Assembly (NCBI GenBank): GCA_027483465.1
Contig: JAIXUQ010000045.1
Span: forward strand, 1 to 44,723
DNA from: Sphingomonadales bacterium
GTDB lineage: Bacteria; Pseudomonadota; Alphaproteobacteria; Sphingomonadales; Sphingomonadaceae
DNA: 44,723 nt
Reading direction: 5' to 3'
Both the position numbers and the translations under genes were made by a program. The notes below the pieces were generated by a model. The model did not search any database. It saw nothing but the letters and a program-made list of their open reading frames with translations, and had not been told where the DNA came from. Shown one piece after another: positions 24,882 to 33,887 of the stretch; the stretch's first letter is position 1; every line of letters starts with the position of its first letter.

Positions 24882-26117
24882 ATGTCGATCGATTTCGAAA
24901 TTCCAGACGAAGCCAAGGCCATCCGGGCGCGGGTGCGGCGGTGGGTGGAGGAGGAATGCCGGCCGGCGGAAGCGGCGCTGCGGGACGGTGCCGATTACCA
25001 CACGGTGCTGGCCGCGTTGCGGGCCAAGGCGCGGGCCCAGGGCCTGTGGTTGCCGTTCATCCCCACCGAATATGGCGGCATGGGGCTGGGGCCGCTGGCC
25101 AACGCGCTGGTGCAGATGGAATTGGGCCAGAGCCATCTGGGTGCGCTGTCGATGAACAGCCAGGGGCCGGATGATGCGACGATGCTCACCTTGCTGGCGC
25201 ACGGGACAGACTATCAGAAGGAGAAATTCCTCAAGCCGCTGCTCAATGGCGAGAAGCGCGTGTGCTATTCGATGACCGAGAAGGCGGCGGGGGCCGATGC
25301 GACCGGCATGCGCACCACGGCGGTGAAGGACGGCAACGAACATTATGTGCTGAACGGGGAGAAATGGTTCTCCTCGGCCGCCAGCGCCGCCGATCTGGCC
25401 GTGGTGATGGCGCGCACCGATCCGGAAGCCCCGCGCCACCGGCAGTTTTCCACCTTCATCGTGGAGCTGCCCAACCCCGGCTATATCATCAAGCGTGACA
25501 TCAAGACGATGGCGATCGAGGGCCCGCTGTCACAGGTGATGGGCGGCGGCCACAGCGAGATCGAAATCCGCGACCTGGTGGTGCCGGCGGAAAATCTGCT
25601 CGGCGGCGAAGGCAATGGCTTTGCCATGGGCCAGCACCGGCTGGCCTATGGCCGGTTGCGCCACGGCATGCACAATGTGGCGATGGCGCAGCGGGCGCTC
25701 GATCTGGCCACCGCGCATGTGACGCAGCGCGAGACGTTCGGGAAGCGGCTGAGCGAGCGGCAGGGCGTGCAGTTCATGCTCGCCGAATGCGCCAGCGAGC
25801 TTTACATGGCGCGGCTGATGCTGCTGCACATCGCCTACAAGGCGGAAAAGGGCCTGGACCTGCGGCAGGAGAACAGCATCGCCAAGGTGTTCCTGGCCCA
25901 CATGGTGCACAAGGTGGTGGACACCGCCATCCAGCTGCACGGTGCGCTGGGCTATAGCCAGGACACGCCGCTGGCGAGCTGGTACACGCATATAAGGTCG
26001 CAACGGCTGGTGGACGGGCCGGACGAGGTGCACCGCTGGACGGTGGGCAAGAACGTGATCAAGGCGTATCAGGCGACCGGGACAACGGCTTCGGCGGCGG
26101 GCGGAGACTTGATTTGA
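24882..26117 (+). CDS. Acyl-CoA dehydrogenase family protein
   Basis: This 411-residue FAD enzyme oxidises acyl-CoA thioesters at the alpha-beta bond. It shows the standard order: N-terminal helical domain with TEYGGMGLGP near residues 60-70, the middle beta domain (CYSMTEKAAGADATG), and a C-terminal helical domain ending GYSQDTPLASWYTHIRSQ and DGPDEVHRW. The DGPDEV motif suggests the branch of acyl-CoA dehydrogenases related to ACAD10/11, which handle unusual acyl-CoAs. Start 24882 follows GGGGAGA. It is convergent with a second acyl-CoA dehydrogenase and divergent from the photolyase. The substrate is unknown. Confidence 0.92.
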   Translation: MSIDFEIPDEAKAIRARVRRWVEEECRPAEAALRDGADYHTVLAALRAKARAQGLWLPFIPTEYGGMGLGPLANALVQMELGQSHLGALSMNSQGPDDATMLTLLAHGTDYQKEKFLKPLLNGEKRVCYSMTEKAAGADATGMRTTAVKDGNEHYVLNGEKWFSSAASAADLAVVMARTDPEAPRHRQFSTFIVELPNPGYIIKRDIKTMAIEGPLSQVMGGGHSEIEIRDLVVPAENLLGGEGNGFAMGQHRLAYGRLRHGMHNVAMAQRALDLATAHVTQRETFGKRLSERQGVQFMLAECASELYMARLMLLHIAYKAEKGLDLRQENSIAKVFLAHMVHKVVDTAIQLHGALGYSQDTPLASWYTHIRSQRLVDGPDEVHRWTVGKNVIKAYQATGTTASAAGGDLI

Positions 26118-26127
26118 AGAGAAAAAT

Positions 26128-26168
26128 GCCTCCGGCGGGCAGGGGCTCAGCCCCTGCCCGCCGGAGGC
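26128..26168. terminator. Perfect 19-bp hairpin after acyl-CoA dehydrogenase
   Basis: Arms 26128-26146 and 26150-26168 pair perfectly over 19 bp with a TCA loop, 10 nt after the stop codon. The left arm is identical to 16931-16949, so it belongs to the same dispersed hairpin family as the island-flanking elements. The sequence after it is not strongly T-rich. Confidence 0.8.
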
Positions 26169-26173
26169 CCCTG

Positions 26174-26206
26174 AATCCTTTGATAATCCTTTGATAATCC
26201 CTTGAT
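26174..26206. repeat. Three 11-bp tandem repeats
   Basis: AATCCTTTGAT occurs at 26174-26184 and 26185-26195 and, with one change (AATCCCTTGAT), at 26196-26206. The 11-bp period equals about one DNA helical turn. The A/T-rich unit stands out from its GC-rich surroundings. It lies between two convergent genes, so it is not an obvious promoter. Confidence 0.85.
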
Positions 26207-26221
26207 CTCAAACAGCGAAAA

Positions 26222-26287
26222 GGGCCGGGCATCGCGGCCCGGCCCCCTCCGTCAGCCTGCGGCTGCCACCTCCCCCAGAGGGGGAGG
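26222..26287. terminator. Two hairpins at the 3' end of the minus-strand acyl-CoA dehydrogenase
   Basis: CCTCCCCC (26269-26276) pairs with GGGGGAGG (26280-26287), 3 nt past the stop codon of the gene at 26291-27406. A second possible hairpin pairs GGGCCGGG (26222-26229) with CCCGGCCC (26238-26245). Both fit mRNA 3'-end structures of the convergent gene pair. Confidence 0.55.
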
Positions 26288-26290
26288 ATT

Positions 26291-27406
26291 TCATGCCGCC
26301 AGGGTGAGGTTTTCGTAGCGTGACAGGTGGAAATCCACGCTGCCGAACTGGTTTTCAATGAGGGTGGCGCGCTTGAAATAATGGCCGACGGCCAGTTCCT
26401 GGGTGATGCCGATGCCGCCGTGGATCTGCACGGCGTTCTGGCCGACGAACTTGGCGGCCTTGCCCACCTTGGCCTTGGCCATCGAGACGGCGGCGGCGCG
26501 CTCGTCGCTGTCCAGCTTGAGCGTGGCCATCATCGTCATCGAAACGGCCTGTTCCACTTCCATGAACATGTCGACCAGGCGGTGCTGGATCACCTGGAAA
26601 TCGCCGATCGCCTTGCCGAACTGCTTGCGCTGCTTGGCATAATCCAGCGTCTGCGCGTGCAGCACCTTCAGCACGCCGCAGGCTTCGGCGCACAGGGCAA
26701 CGGTGGCTTCGTCAACGATGCGCTCAACGAGCGGCAGGGCATCGGCGGCCAGCACATGCGCGTCACCCACGGCGACATTCTCGAAATAGACTTCGCTGGC
26801 CGAGGTGCCGTGCACGGTGAGATAATCGCGGCGGGTGATGCCAGCCGCGTCGGCCGGGATCAGCAGCAGCGCGATGCCTGACGTGTCACGCTGGGCGCCG
26901 CCGGTGCGGGCCGTCACCAGCAGATGGGTGGCGTTGCTGGCATGCTCCACCACCGCCTTGTGGCCGTTCAACTGGCCGGCCTTCAGCGTGGTGCTGACAT
27001 CGTTCAGATGGAAACGGCCTTGCGGTTCATAGGCGGCAAAGGCGATGCGCACGTTCCCGGCGATGATGCCGGGGATCAGTTCATCGGCGATGGCACCGCC
27101 CACGGCCTTCAGCGCGCCGCCGCCGATCACCACGGTGGACAGATAGGGTTCCAGCACGATGGCGCGGCCCAGTTCCTCCATCACCACCATGTTTTCAACG
27201 GCGCCGCCGCCCAGGCCGCCATGGGCCTCGCTGAACGGGGCGCACAATATGCCCAGTTCCTCGGCAAAGGCGGTCCACACCGCCGGGTTCCAGCCCTTGC
27301 CTTCGCGCACCACCTTCTGGCGGCTGTCGAAATCATAGGTGTTGGCCAGATAGCGCGACAGCGAATCGCGCAGCATGGTCTGTTCTTCGGTGTAGTTGAA
27401 ATCCAT
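26291..27406 (-). CDS. Acyl-CoA dehydrogenase family protein (small type)
   Basis: This 371-residue acyl-CoA dehydrogenase-fold protein (MDFNYTEEQTMLRDSL at the N terminus) has the usual three domains: SEAHGGLGGG near residue 60, a beta domain, and RKQFGKAIGDFQVIQ plus VQIHGGIGITQE in the C-terminal helical part. Proteins of this form often pair as a heteromeric partner with a larger acyl-CoA dehydrogenase, which here is the gene directly upstream on the same strand (spacer 54 nt). The start is preceded by GGGGAAG. The loss of an obvious glutamate base in the last segment also fits a heteromer subunit, but I did not align it. Confidence 0.9.
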   Translation of the reverse strand: MDFNYTEEQTMLRDSLSRYLANTYDFDSRQKVVREGKGWNPAVWTAFAEELGILCAPFSEAHGGLGGGAVENMVVMEELGRAIVLEPYLSTVVIGGGALKAVGGAIADELIPGIIAGNVRIAFAAYEPQGRFHLNDVSTTLKAGQLNGHKAVVEHASNATHLLVTARTGGAQRDTSGIALLLIPADAAGITRRDYLTVHGTSASEVYFENVAVGDAHVLAADALPLVERIVDEATVALCAEACGVLKVLHAQTLDYAKQRKQFGKAIGDFQVIQHRLVDMFMEVEQAVSMTMMATLKLDSDERAAAVSMAKAKVGKAAKFVGQNAVQIHGGIGITQELAVGHYFKRATLIENQFGSVDFHLSRYENLTLAA

Positions 27407-27424
27407 CGGTCTTCCCCAAGGCGA

Positions 27425-27450
27425 AACGCCCCGGCGCGGGCCGGGGCGTT
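27425..27450. repeat. Intercistronic hairpin between two acyl-CoA dehydrogenases
   Basis: AACGCCCCGG (27425-27434) and CCGGGGCGTT (27441-27450) form a perfect 10-bp stem with a 6-nt loop between the two minus-strand genes. There is no U-tract. It may set differential mRNA stability or partial termination between the two cistrons. Confidence 0.65.
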
Positions 27451-27460
27451 CAGAAGCGTG

Positions 27461-28669
<1,209 letters not shown>

Positions 28670-28791
28670 GGCTATTCTCCCCAGCACATAGGTTGACGTT
28701 TACGTAAACCCGATTCGAAGGCGCGGCAAGCCTGTGAATTTTGCCGCTGCGGCGGCTTGTAGCGGCCCCGCGCCGGGGCCACATCGGCGGC

Positions 28792-29013
28792 ATGATGAAC
28801 GCCCTCTCGATGACCGTCGGCTTCGCCTCGCTGGGGCTGGCGCTGGTGGCCTTCCTGCCGCTGCTGGGCTGGGCCAACTGGGCGATCATCCCGCTCGCCA
28901 TGGTGGGCGTCGGCCTCGGTTTCCTTTCCGGCAAGCGTTCGGGCGTGCTGCTCAACCTGGTGGTGATCGCTATCGGCGCCTTCCGCCTGTTCATGGGCGG
29001 CGGGGTGTTGTGA
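28792..29013 (+). CDS. Small membrane protein, unknown function
   Basis: This 73-residue protein is almost entirely hydrophobic: LSMTVGFASLGLALVAFLPL, then NWAIIPLAMVGVGLGFL, a short SGKRSG turn, and VLLNLVVIAIGAFRLF. That gives two or three membrane spans with a basic cytoplasmic loop. The start could be ATG 28792 or 28795; a GGCCCC/GGGGCC hairpin at 28764-28780 lies just upstream and no strong ribosome site is visible. It is divergent from the acyl-CoA dehydrogenase pair and convergent with the EI24-type gene. I do not recognise a named family. Confidence 0.6.
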   Translation: MMNALSMTVGFASLGLALVAFLPLLGWANWAIIPLAMVGVGLGFLSGKRSGVLLNLVVIAIGAFRLFMGGGVL

Positions 29014-29054
29014 AGCCGGTGTGAGCCGGCAACCCCGGCGGGCAGGCCGTGGGG

Positions 29055-29765
29055 TCAACCGCCCTGCGTCCCCTTCGCTTCCTGTTCGCGTTCCCGGTGG
29101 AAGATGTGGGTGGCCATCATCGCGCCCAGCACCGGGGCCACCAGGTTGAGCACGGGCAGGGCGAACAGGCCGGCGGTGAGAAAGCCGATGCCCCATGAAT
29201 CCCACTTGTGCTGGCCGGGCCAGGCGCGGCTTTCGCCCAGGGAGACATGGCGGGCGGCGACGGCTTCGAGATATTCGCGGCCCAGCGCCCAGCCGTTGGC
29301 GATCACGAACAGGATCAGCGGGCCGATGCCGGTGAACAGCAGCACCAGATAGGCCGGCAGCAACAGCGCGTTGATCAGGGCGACGCGGATGGCCGCCCGG
29401 CCGCCCATGGCCATTTCAACGCCAAAGCCCAGCGCGTGGCCCTGGGCATGCGGATAATAGCGGCGTTCCACCGCGACGATGATCTCATCCTGCCACATCG
29501 CCATCACGGCGGTGGCGATGCTGGTGAAGCCAAGCCAGGTGAGCAGGGCCGAGAGCAGGACGGCCGCGGCATCGCCGGCGCCGGCAGCCCAGAAATCCCG
29601 CAGCCAGCCGGGCCAGCCGGCGGTTTCGATCAGGCCGATGCCCTTGAACACGGCCCAGGCCAGCGCGGCAAACAGGATGATGGTGACGATCAGCGCCCGC
29701 CACAGCACGCGGCGCACGGGAGCATCCCACAATTGCGCAAAGGCGAGGATGAAGGCGGCGGCCAT
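29055..29765 (-). CDS. EI24/CysZ-like membrane protein
   Basis: This 236-residue integral membrane protein resembles the EI24/CysZ family (PF07264-like). Hydrophobic spans are at about residues 20-45, 65-90, 125-165 and 195-220, with the conserved-looking stretch NGWALGREYLEAVA before the last pair. CysZ proteins are sulfate permeases in enterobacteria, but the alphaproteobacterial members are uncharacterised, and no cysteine-synthesis gene lies nearby. The start at 29765 has no strong ribosome site (upstream is CGGATGGCCC), so an alternative start is possible. It diverges from the PfkB kinase gene. Confidence 0.8.
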   Translation of the reverse strand: MAAAFILAFAQLWDAPVRRVLWRALIVTIILFAALAWAVFKGIGLIETAGWPGWLRDFWAAGAGDAAAVLLSALLTWLGFTSIATAVMAMWQDEIIVAVERRYYPHAQGHALGFGVEMAMGGRAAIRVALINALLLPAYLVLLFTGIGPLILFVIANGWALGREYLEAVAARHVSLGESRAWPGQHKWDSWGIGFLTAGLFALPVLNLVAPVLGAMMATHIFHREREQEAKGTQGG

Positions 29766-29835
29766 GGGCCATCCGTAGGGGGTGGGCAGGCAGGGGGCAA
29801 GCGGCTATGGGCAGGGCAGCATTTCAGGAGCCGCC

Positions 29836-30831
29836 ATGACCGCCAACCGCCGTTTCGACATTCTTGCCATGGGCAATGCCATTGTTGACGTGATCAGCAG
29901 CGAGGCGCCGGAATTCCTGTCGAGCCGGGGCATCCAGCATGGCTGCATGCGCCTGATCGATGCGGCGGAAGCGGAAGGGCTTTATGCCGCCATGGGGCCG
30001 GGGCGCGAGATCAGCGGCGGTTCGGCGGCCAATTCGGTGGTGGGTGCGGCCATGCTGGGCGCGCGTTCGGCCTTCGTGGGCCGGGTGGCGGCCGATCAGC
30101 TGGGCCAGGTTTTCACCCATGATATCCGCGCCGCCGGCGTGCATTTCGAAACCGCGCCGGCCACCGGCGGCCGCCCCACCGGCCGCTGCCTGATCGTGGT
30201 GACGCCGGATGGCGAGCGCACGATGAACACCTATCTGGGCGCCTGCCAGGAGCTGGATGCCAGCGATCTGGACGCCGAACTGGTGGCGCAATCGGGCATT
30301 CTCTATCTGGAAGGCTATCTGTGGGATCCGGCCGCCCCGCGCGCGGCCATGCAGGCGGCGATCAGGGTGGCGCGCGAGGCCGGCAACAAGGTGGCCTTCA
30401 CCCTGTCTGACGTGTTTTGCGTGGAAGGGCATCGCGGCGATTTCCGCGATCTGCTGGCCAGCCATGTCGATATCATGTTCGGCAACGAGAATGAGGTGAA
30501 ATCGCTGTATCAGACGGCCGACATCGATGCCGCGATGGCCGAACTGGCCACGCACGCCTGCATCACCGTGGTGACGCGCAGCGAGAAGGGCGCCGTGGTG
30601 ATCGGCGGCGGCCAGCATTGGGAGGTGCCGGGCGAGATCGTGCCGCGCGTGGTGGACACCACCGGGGCCGGCGACCTGTTTGCCGGCGGCTTCATGGCGG
30701 CGCTGGTTGCCGGCCGGCCGCTGCCCGATTGCGCCCGCATCGGCTGCATCGCGGCGGCCGAGGTGATCTCGCATTTCGGCGCCCGGCCGGAGGCGGACCT
30801 CAAGGCGCTGGTGGCGGCGAAACTGGGCTGA
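29836..30831 (+). CDS. PfkB-family sugar kinase (adenosine kinase-like)
   Basis: This 331-residue ribokinase/PfkB protein has GGSAANSVVGAAMLG near residues 63-77 (sugar-binding lid side) and the C-terminal PfkB signature DTTGAGDLFAGGF with the catalytic aspartate near residue 281. The start FDILAMGNAIVDV and the overall length fit the bacterial adenosine kinase-like branch. The substrate (adenosine, inosine or a sugar) cannot be fixed by eye. ATG 29836 follows AGGAG; an upstream ATG at 29782 has no site. The glycosyltransferase gene starts 27 nt downstream, so the two may share a transcript, though there is no obvious functional link. Confidence 0.92.
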   Translation: MTANRRFDILAMGNAIVDVISSEAPEFLSSRGIQHGCMRLIDAAEAEGLYAAMGPGREISGGSAANSVVGAAMLGARSAFVGRVAADQLGQVFTHDIRAAGVHFETAPATGGRPTGRCLIVVTPDGERTMNTYLGACQELDASDLDAELVAQSGILYLEGYLWDPAAPRAAMQAAIRVAREAGNKVAFTLSDVFCVEGHRGDFRDLLASHVDIMFGNENEVKSLYQTADIDAAMAELATHACITVVTRSEKGAVVIGGGQHWEVPGEIVPRVVDTTGAGDLFAGGFMAALVAGRPLPDCARIGCIAAAEVISHFGARPEADLKALVAAKLG

Positions 30832-30857
30832 GCCGGCGCCCGGCGGGGGGTGGCGCG

Positions 30858-32084
30858 ATGGACATATTGTTCATTCATCAGAACATGCCGGGCCAGTTCA
30901 AGCATCTGGCCCCGGCGCTGGCCACGCGCCGCGGGGTGCGGGTGCGCTTTCTCACCCGCCGCACCGATGTTGCGCTGAAGGGCGTGGAGCGCATCACCTA
31001 TCCCGCGCCCGCCGGCGCCGGGGAGGCCACCCACCCCTATCTGAAACTGTTCGAGGCGGCGGTGCGCAGCGGCCAGCAGGTGGTGCGCGCCCTGCTGACG
31101 TTGAAGCAGGACGGCTTTGATCCGGCCGTGGTGATCGGCCACCCCGGCTGGGGCGAGCTGCTCTATGTGAAGGACGTGTTTCCGCGCGCCCGGCTGATCA
31201 GCTATGCCGAGTTTTTCTACAGCGGCACCGGTGCCGATGTCGGCTTTGATCCGGCCGATCCGGTGAACATCGATCAGGTGGCGCGGGTGCGCACCCGCAA
31301 TGCGCATCTGCTGCTGTCGTTGCAGGCGGCCGATCATGCGCTGGCGCCCACCGCCTGGCAGAAAAGCCGCCATCCCCCCGAATTTCACCCCAAGATCCGC
31401 CAGATTTTCGACGGGATCGACACGCAGGCCGTGGCGCCGGCTGCCGGTGCCCGCTTCACCCTGGATGATGGCCGGGTGCTCACCGCCGCCGACGAGGTGG
31501 TGACCTATGTGGCGCGCAATTTCGAGCCGTACCGCGGCTTTCCCAGCTTCATGCGGGCGGTGCCGCTGTTGCTGGCCAGCCGGCCCAACGCCCAGCTGGT
31601 GATGGTGGGCGGCGACGAGGTGAGCTATGGCACGCCGCCGCCGGGCGGCGGCAGCTGGCGCGCGGCGATGCTGAAGGAGGTTGATCTTTCCCCCTTCGCC
31701 GGCCGGGTGCACATGCCGGGCCGCCTGCCCTATGCGCGCTATCTGTCGCTGCTGCAGATCAGCAGCGCGCATGTCTATCTCACCGTGCCGTTCGTGCTCA
31801 GCTGGTCGGCAGTGGAGGCGATGGCCTGCGGGGCGCCCCTGGTGGCATCAGACACGGCGCCGGTGCACGAGCTGGTGCAGCATGGCAGCAACGGCTGGCT
31901 GGTGCCCTTCTTTGATCCGCCCGCCATTGCCGCGCGCGTGGCCGATGTGCTGGCCAGCCGCCATGATCCGGCGGTGCGGCGGATGCGCGCCAACGCGCGG
32001 GAAACCATCCTGGCCGATTGGTCGCTGGCCCGCTGCCTGCCGCGCCAGCTGGCCCTGGTGGACGAGGCGATCGACGGGCGCTGA
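30858..32084 (+). CDS. Family-4 glycosyltransferase
   Basis: This 408-residue GT-B enzyme transfers a sugar from a nucleotide sugar. Its first domain (MDILFIHQNMPGQFKHLAP) matches the Glyco_trans_4_3-type N terminus, and the second is a GT4 domain with YVARNFEPYRGF and, near the end, a donor-site segment SWSAVEAMACGAPLVASD with the conserved glutamate. No membrane segment is seen, so it is cytoplasmic or peripheral. It follows the PfkB kinase by 27 nt. The acceptor is unknown; a role in polysaccharide or glycolipid synthesis is the default guess. It is convergent with the permease gene, with a small GCCGGC/GCCGGC hairpin at 32085-32102 between them. Confidence 0.9.
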   Translation: MDILFIHQNMPGQFKHLAPALATRRGVRVRFLTRRTDVALKGVERITYPAPAGAGEATHPYLKLFEAAVRSGQQVVRALLTLKQDGFDPAVVIGHPGWGELLYVKDVFPRARLISYAEFFYSGTGADVGFDPADPVNIDQVARVRTRNAHLLLSLQAADHALAPTAWQKSRHPPEFHPKIRQIFDGIDTQAVAPAAGARFTLDDGRVLTAADEVVTYVARNFEPYRGFPSFMRAVPLLLASRPNAQLVMVGGDEVSYGTPPPGGGSWRAAMLKEVDLSPFAGRVHMPGRLPYARYLSLLQISSAHVYLTVPFVLSWSAVEAMACGAPLVASDTAPVHELVQHGSNGWLVPFFDPPAIAARVADVLASRHDPAVRRMRANARETILADWSLARCLPRQLALVDEAIDGR

Positions 32085-32102
32085 GCCGGCAGAATTGCCG
32101 GC
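32085..32102. terminator. Short hairpin between convergent genes
   Basis: GCCGGC at 32085-32090 and at 32097-32102 (self-complementary) can pair around a 6-nt loop, directly after the glycosyltransferase stop and 14 nt from the permease stop. The stem is short, so this is a weak bidirectional terminator candidate. Confidence 0.4.
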
Positions 32103-32115
32103 CCGGCGTCAGTGA

Positions 32116-33675
32116 TCAGGCGTCCTTGCCGCCCGGGGTCGGGATGCCGGGCAACGGGGCCACGCCCTGCGGCGGCACATCGGGGCTCAGCTCGCCCACT
32201 TCGGTGACGCCGCGCGCCACGTTGGAACGGCTGCGGCCATAGAGGAAATAGACGGCCAGGCCGATCGCGCCCCAGCCGAAGAACACCGCCTGCGCCTGCC
32301 ACGACAGGAAGGCAAACAGCAGCAGGCAGCCCAGCGCCGCCAGCGGCGCCACCAGCCACACCGCCGGGGTCTTGAACACGCGGCGGCGGCCGGGATCGGT
32401 GCGCCGCAGGGTCATGATCGCCAGGCTGACGAAGAAGAAGGCGCACAGCGTGCCGCCGTTGGAGACGCTGGCCAGCTGGCCCACCGGGAAGAAAGCGGCC
32501 GACAGCGCCACGCCCAGCCCGGTGATGATCGTCACCACGTGCGGGGTCTTGTACTTCGGGTGCACGCGCGACAGGGCGGCGGGCAGCAGGCCATCGCGGC
32601 TCATCACGAAGAACACGCGGGTTTGCGCGAACATCATCATCAGCACCACCGACGGCAGCGCGAAGCCGGCCGCCAGGCCCAGCACGTTGCCGATGCCGGG
32701 ATGGCCGATCATGCGCAGCACATGGGCCAGCGCCTCCTTGGAGCAGACCACCGGCAGCGTGGCTTCGGCAAAGGTCTTGCACTGGGCTTCCAGTTCGCTG
32801 CTGCCGGGCAGCCAGGCCTCGCCATTGGGGCCAAACACCGGCTGCGCGCCATAGGCGCCGATCACGCCGGCACCCACCAGCATGTAGAAGATGGTGCAGA
32901 TCACCAGGCTGCCCACCAGCCCGATCGGGATATTCTTCTGCGGGTCCTTGGTCTCCTCGGCCGCGGTGGAGACCGCATCAAAGCCGACGAAGGCGAAGAA
33001 GATGATGGACGCGGCCGAAATCGCCCCGGTGACACCCAGCGGCAGGAACGGCACGAACTTGTCGGCCTGGGCCATCGGCACGGCCAGCGCCACGAAGGCG
33101 GCCAGCGCCACCACCTTGATCACCACCAGCACGGCGTTGACCGTGGCGCTTTCCTTGGTGCCGATCACCAGCAGGGCGGTGATGGCCAGAGCGATGGCCA
33201 CCGCCGGCAGATTGATGATGCCGCCGGCATAAGGGCCATTCACCAATTGGGCCGGCACATCGATGCCGGCGAAATTTTCAATCACGCCAACGATATAGCC
33301 TGACCAGCCAACCGCCACGGCCGATGCCGCCACGGCATATTCCAGCACCAGCGCCCAGCCGACGATCCAGGCCAGAAGTTCGCCGAAGGTGGCATAGCTG
33401 TAGGTGTAGGCGCTGCCCGACACCGGCACCATCGCCGCCAGTTCGGCATAGCAGAGCGCCGCCAGCCCGCAGACCAGCGCCGACAGCACGAAGCTGATCA
33501 GCATGGCCGGCCCGGCCAACTGCGCGGCTTCGGCGGTGAGCACGAAGATGCCGGTGCCGATGATGCCGCCGATGCCCAGCATGGTGAGCTGGAACGCCCC
33601 CAGCGAACGGGTGAGCGATTTCTTCTCAGCGGTCGCCAGAATCGAATCCAGCGACTTGACGCGCCATTTGTTCAA
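32116..33675 (-). CDS. APC-family cationic amino-acid permease
   Basis: This 519-residue membrane protein is a cation-amino-acid transporter of the APC superfamily (YhdG/CAT-like). The N-terminal GIGGIIGTGIFVL is the substrate-binding unwound helix 1 and FFAFVGFDAVSTAAEE is the helix 6 motif; about twelve hydrophobic helices are visible. The best start is TTG 33675, preceded by AGGGGAAT; the nearby ATG at 33667 is out of frame. The family takes up arginine, lysine or ornithine, and the gene diverges from an arginine-degradation operon across a 212-nt spacer, which supports an arginine role. Substrate is inferred. Confidence 0.88.
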   Translation of the reverse strand: MNKWRVKSLDSILATAEKKSLTRSLGAFQLTMLGIGGIIGTGIFVLTAEAAQLAGPAMLISFVLSALVCGLAALCYAELAAMVPVSGSAYTYSYATFGELLAWIVGWALVLEYAVAASAVAVGWSGYIVGVIENFAGIDVPAQLVNGPYAGGIINLPAVAIALAITALLVIGTKESATVNAVLVVIKVVALAAFVALAVPMAQADKFVPFLPLGVTGAISAASIIFFAFVGFDAVSTAAEETKDPQKNIPIGLVGSLVICTIFYMLVGAGVIGAYGAQPVFGPNGEAWLPGSSELEAQCKTFAEATLPVVCSKEALAHVLRMIGHPGIGNVLGLAAGFALPSVVLMMMFAQTRVFFVMSRDGLLPAALSRVHPKYKTPHVVTIITGLGVALSAAFFPVGQLASVSNGGTLCAFFFVSLAIMTLRRTDPGRRRVFKTPAVWLVAPLAALGCLLLFAFLSWQAQAVFFGWGAIGLAVYFLYGRSRSNVARGVTEVGELSPDVPPQGVAPLPGIPTPGGKDA

Positions 33676-33887
33676 GCAAATTCCCCTTGATCATGTGCCG
33701 GTTCCGGCGGCTGCACCGCAAATCCCCTCGCTGGCGCCGCCTCGGTCATCGCTCTGTCATGCCCGCCCCGCGCCAGTGTGGTCAAGGTGCGTTTCTTCCC
33801 CCCCAATCCACACCGATGCCGTGGACGATGTTATTTCGATCACAAATTTCACTGGCCGTGCCTATTGTCACAGGCTAGTGTGCAGCC
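33676..33887. promoter_or_regulatory. Divergent regulatory region between permease and arginine-degradation operon
   Basis: This 212-nt spacer between two divergent starts must hold both promoters. The part next to the operon (about 33830-33875) is A/T-rich (GTTATTTCGATCACAAATTT) in an otherwise GC-rich segment. I could not assign a clean -35/-10 pair or a convincing ArgR-type box. Confidence 0.35.

Noticed and set aside
27425-27450. Classical rho-independent terminator between the two acyl-CoA dehydrogenases
   Set aside because: Stem is strong but no U-tract follows on the minus strand; kept only as an intercistronic hairpin.
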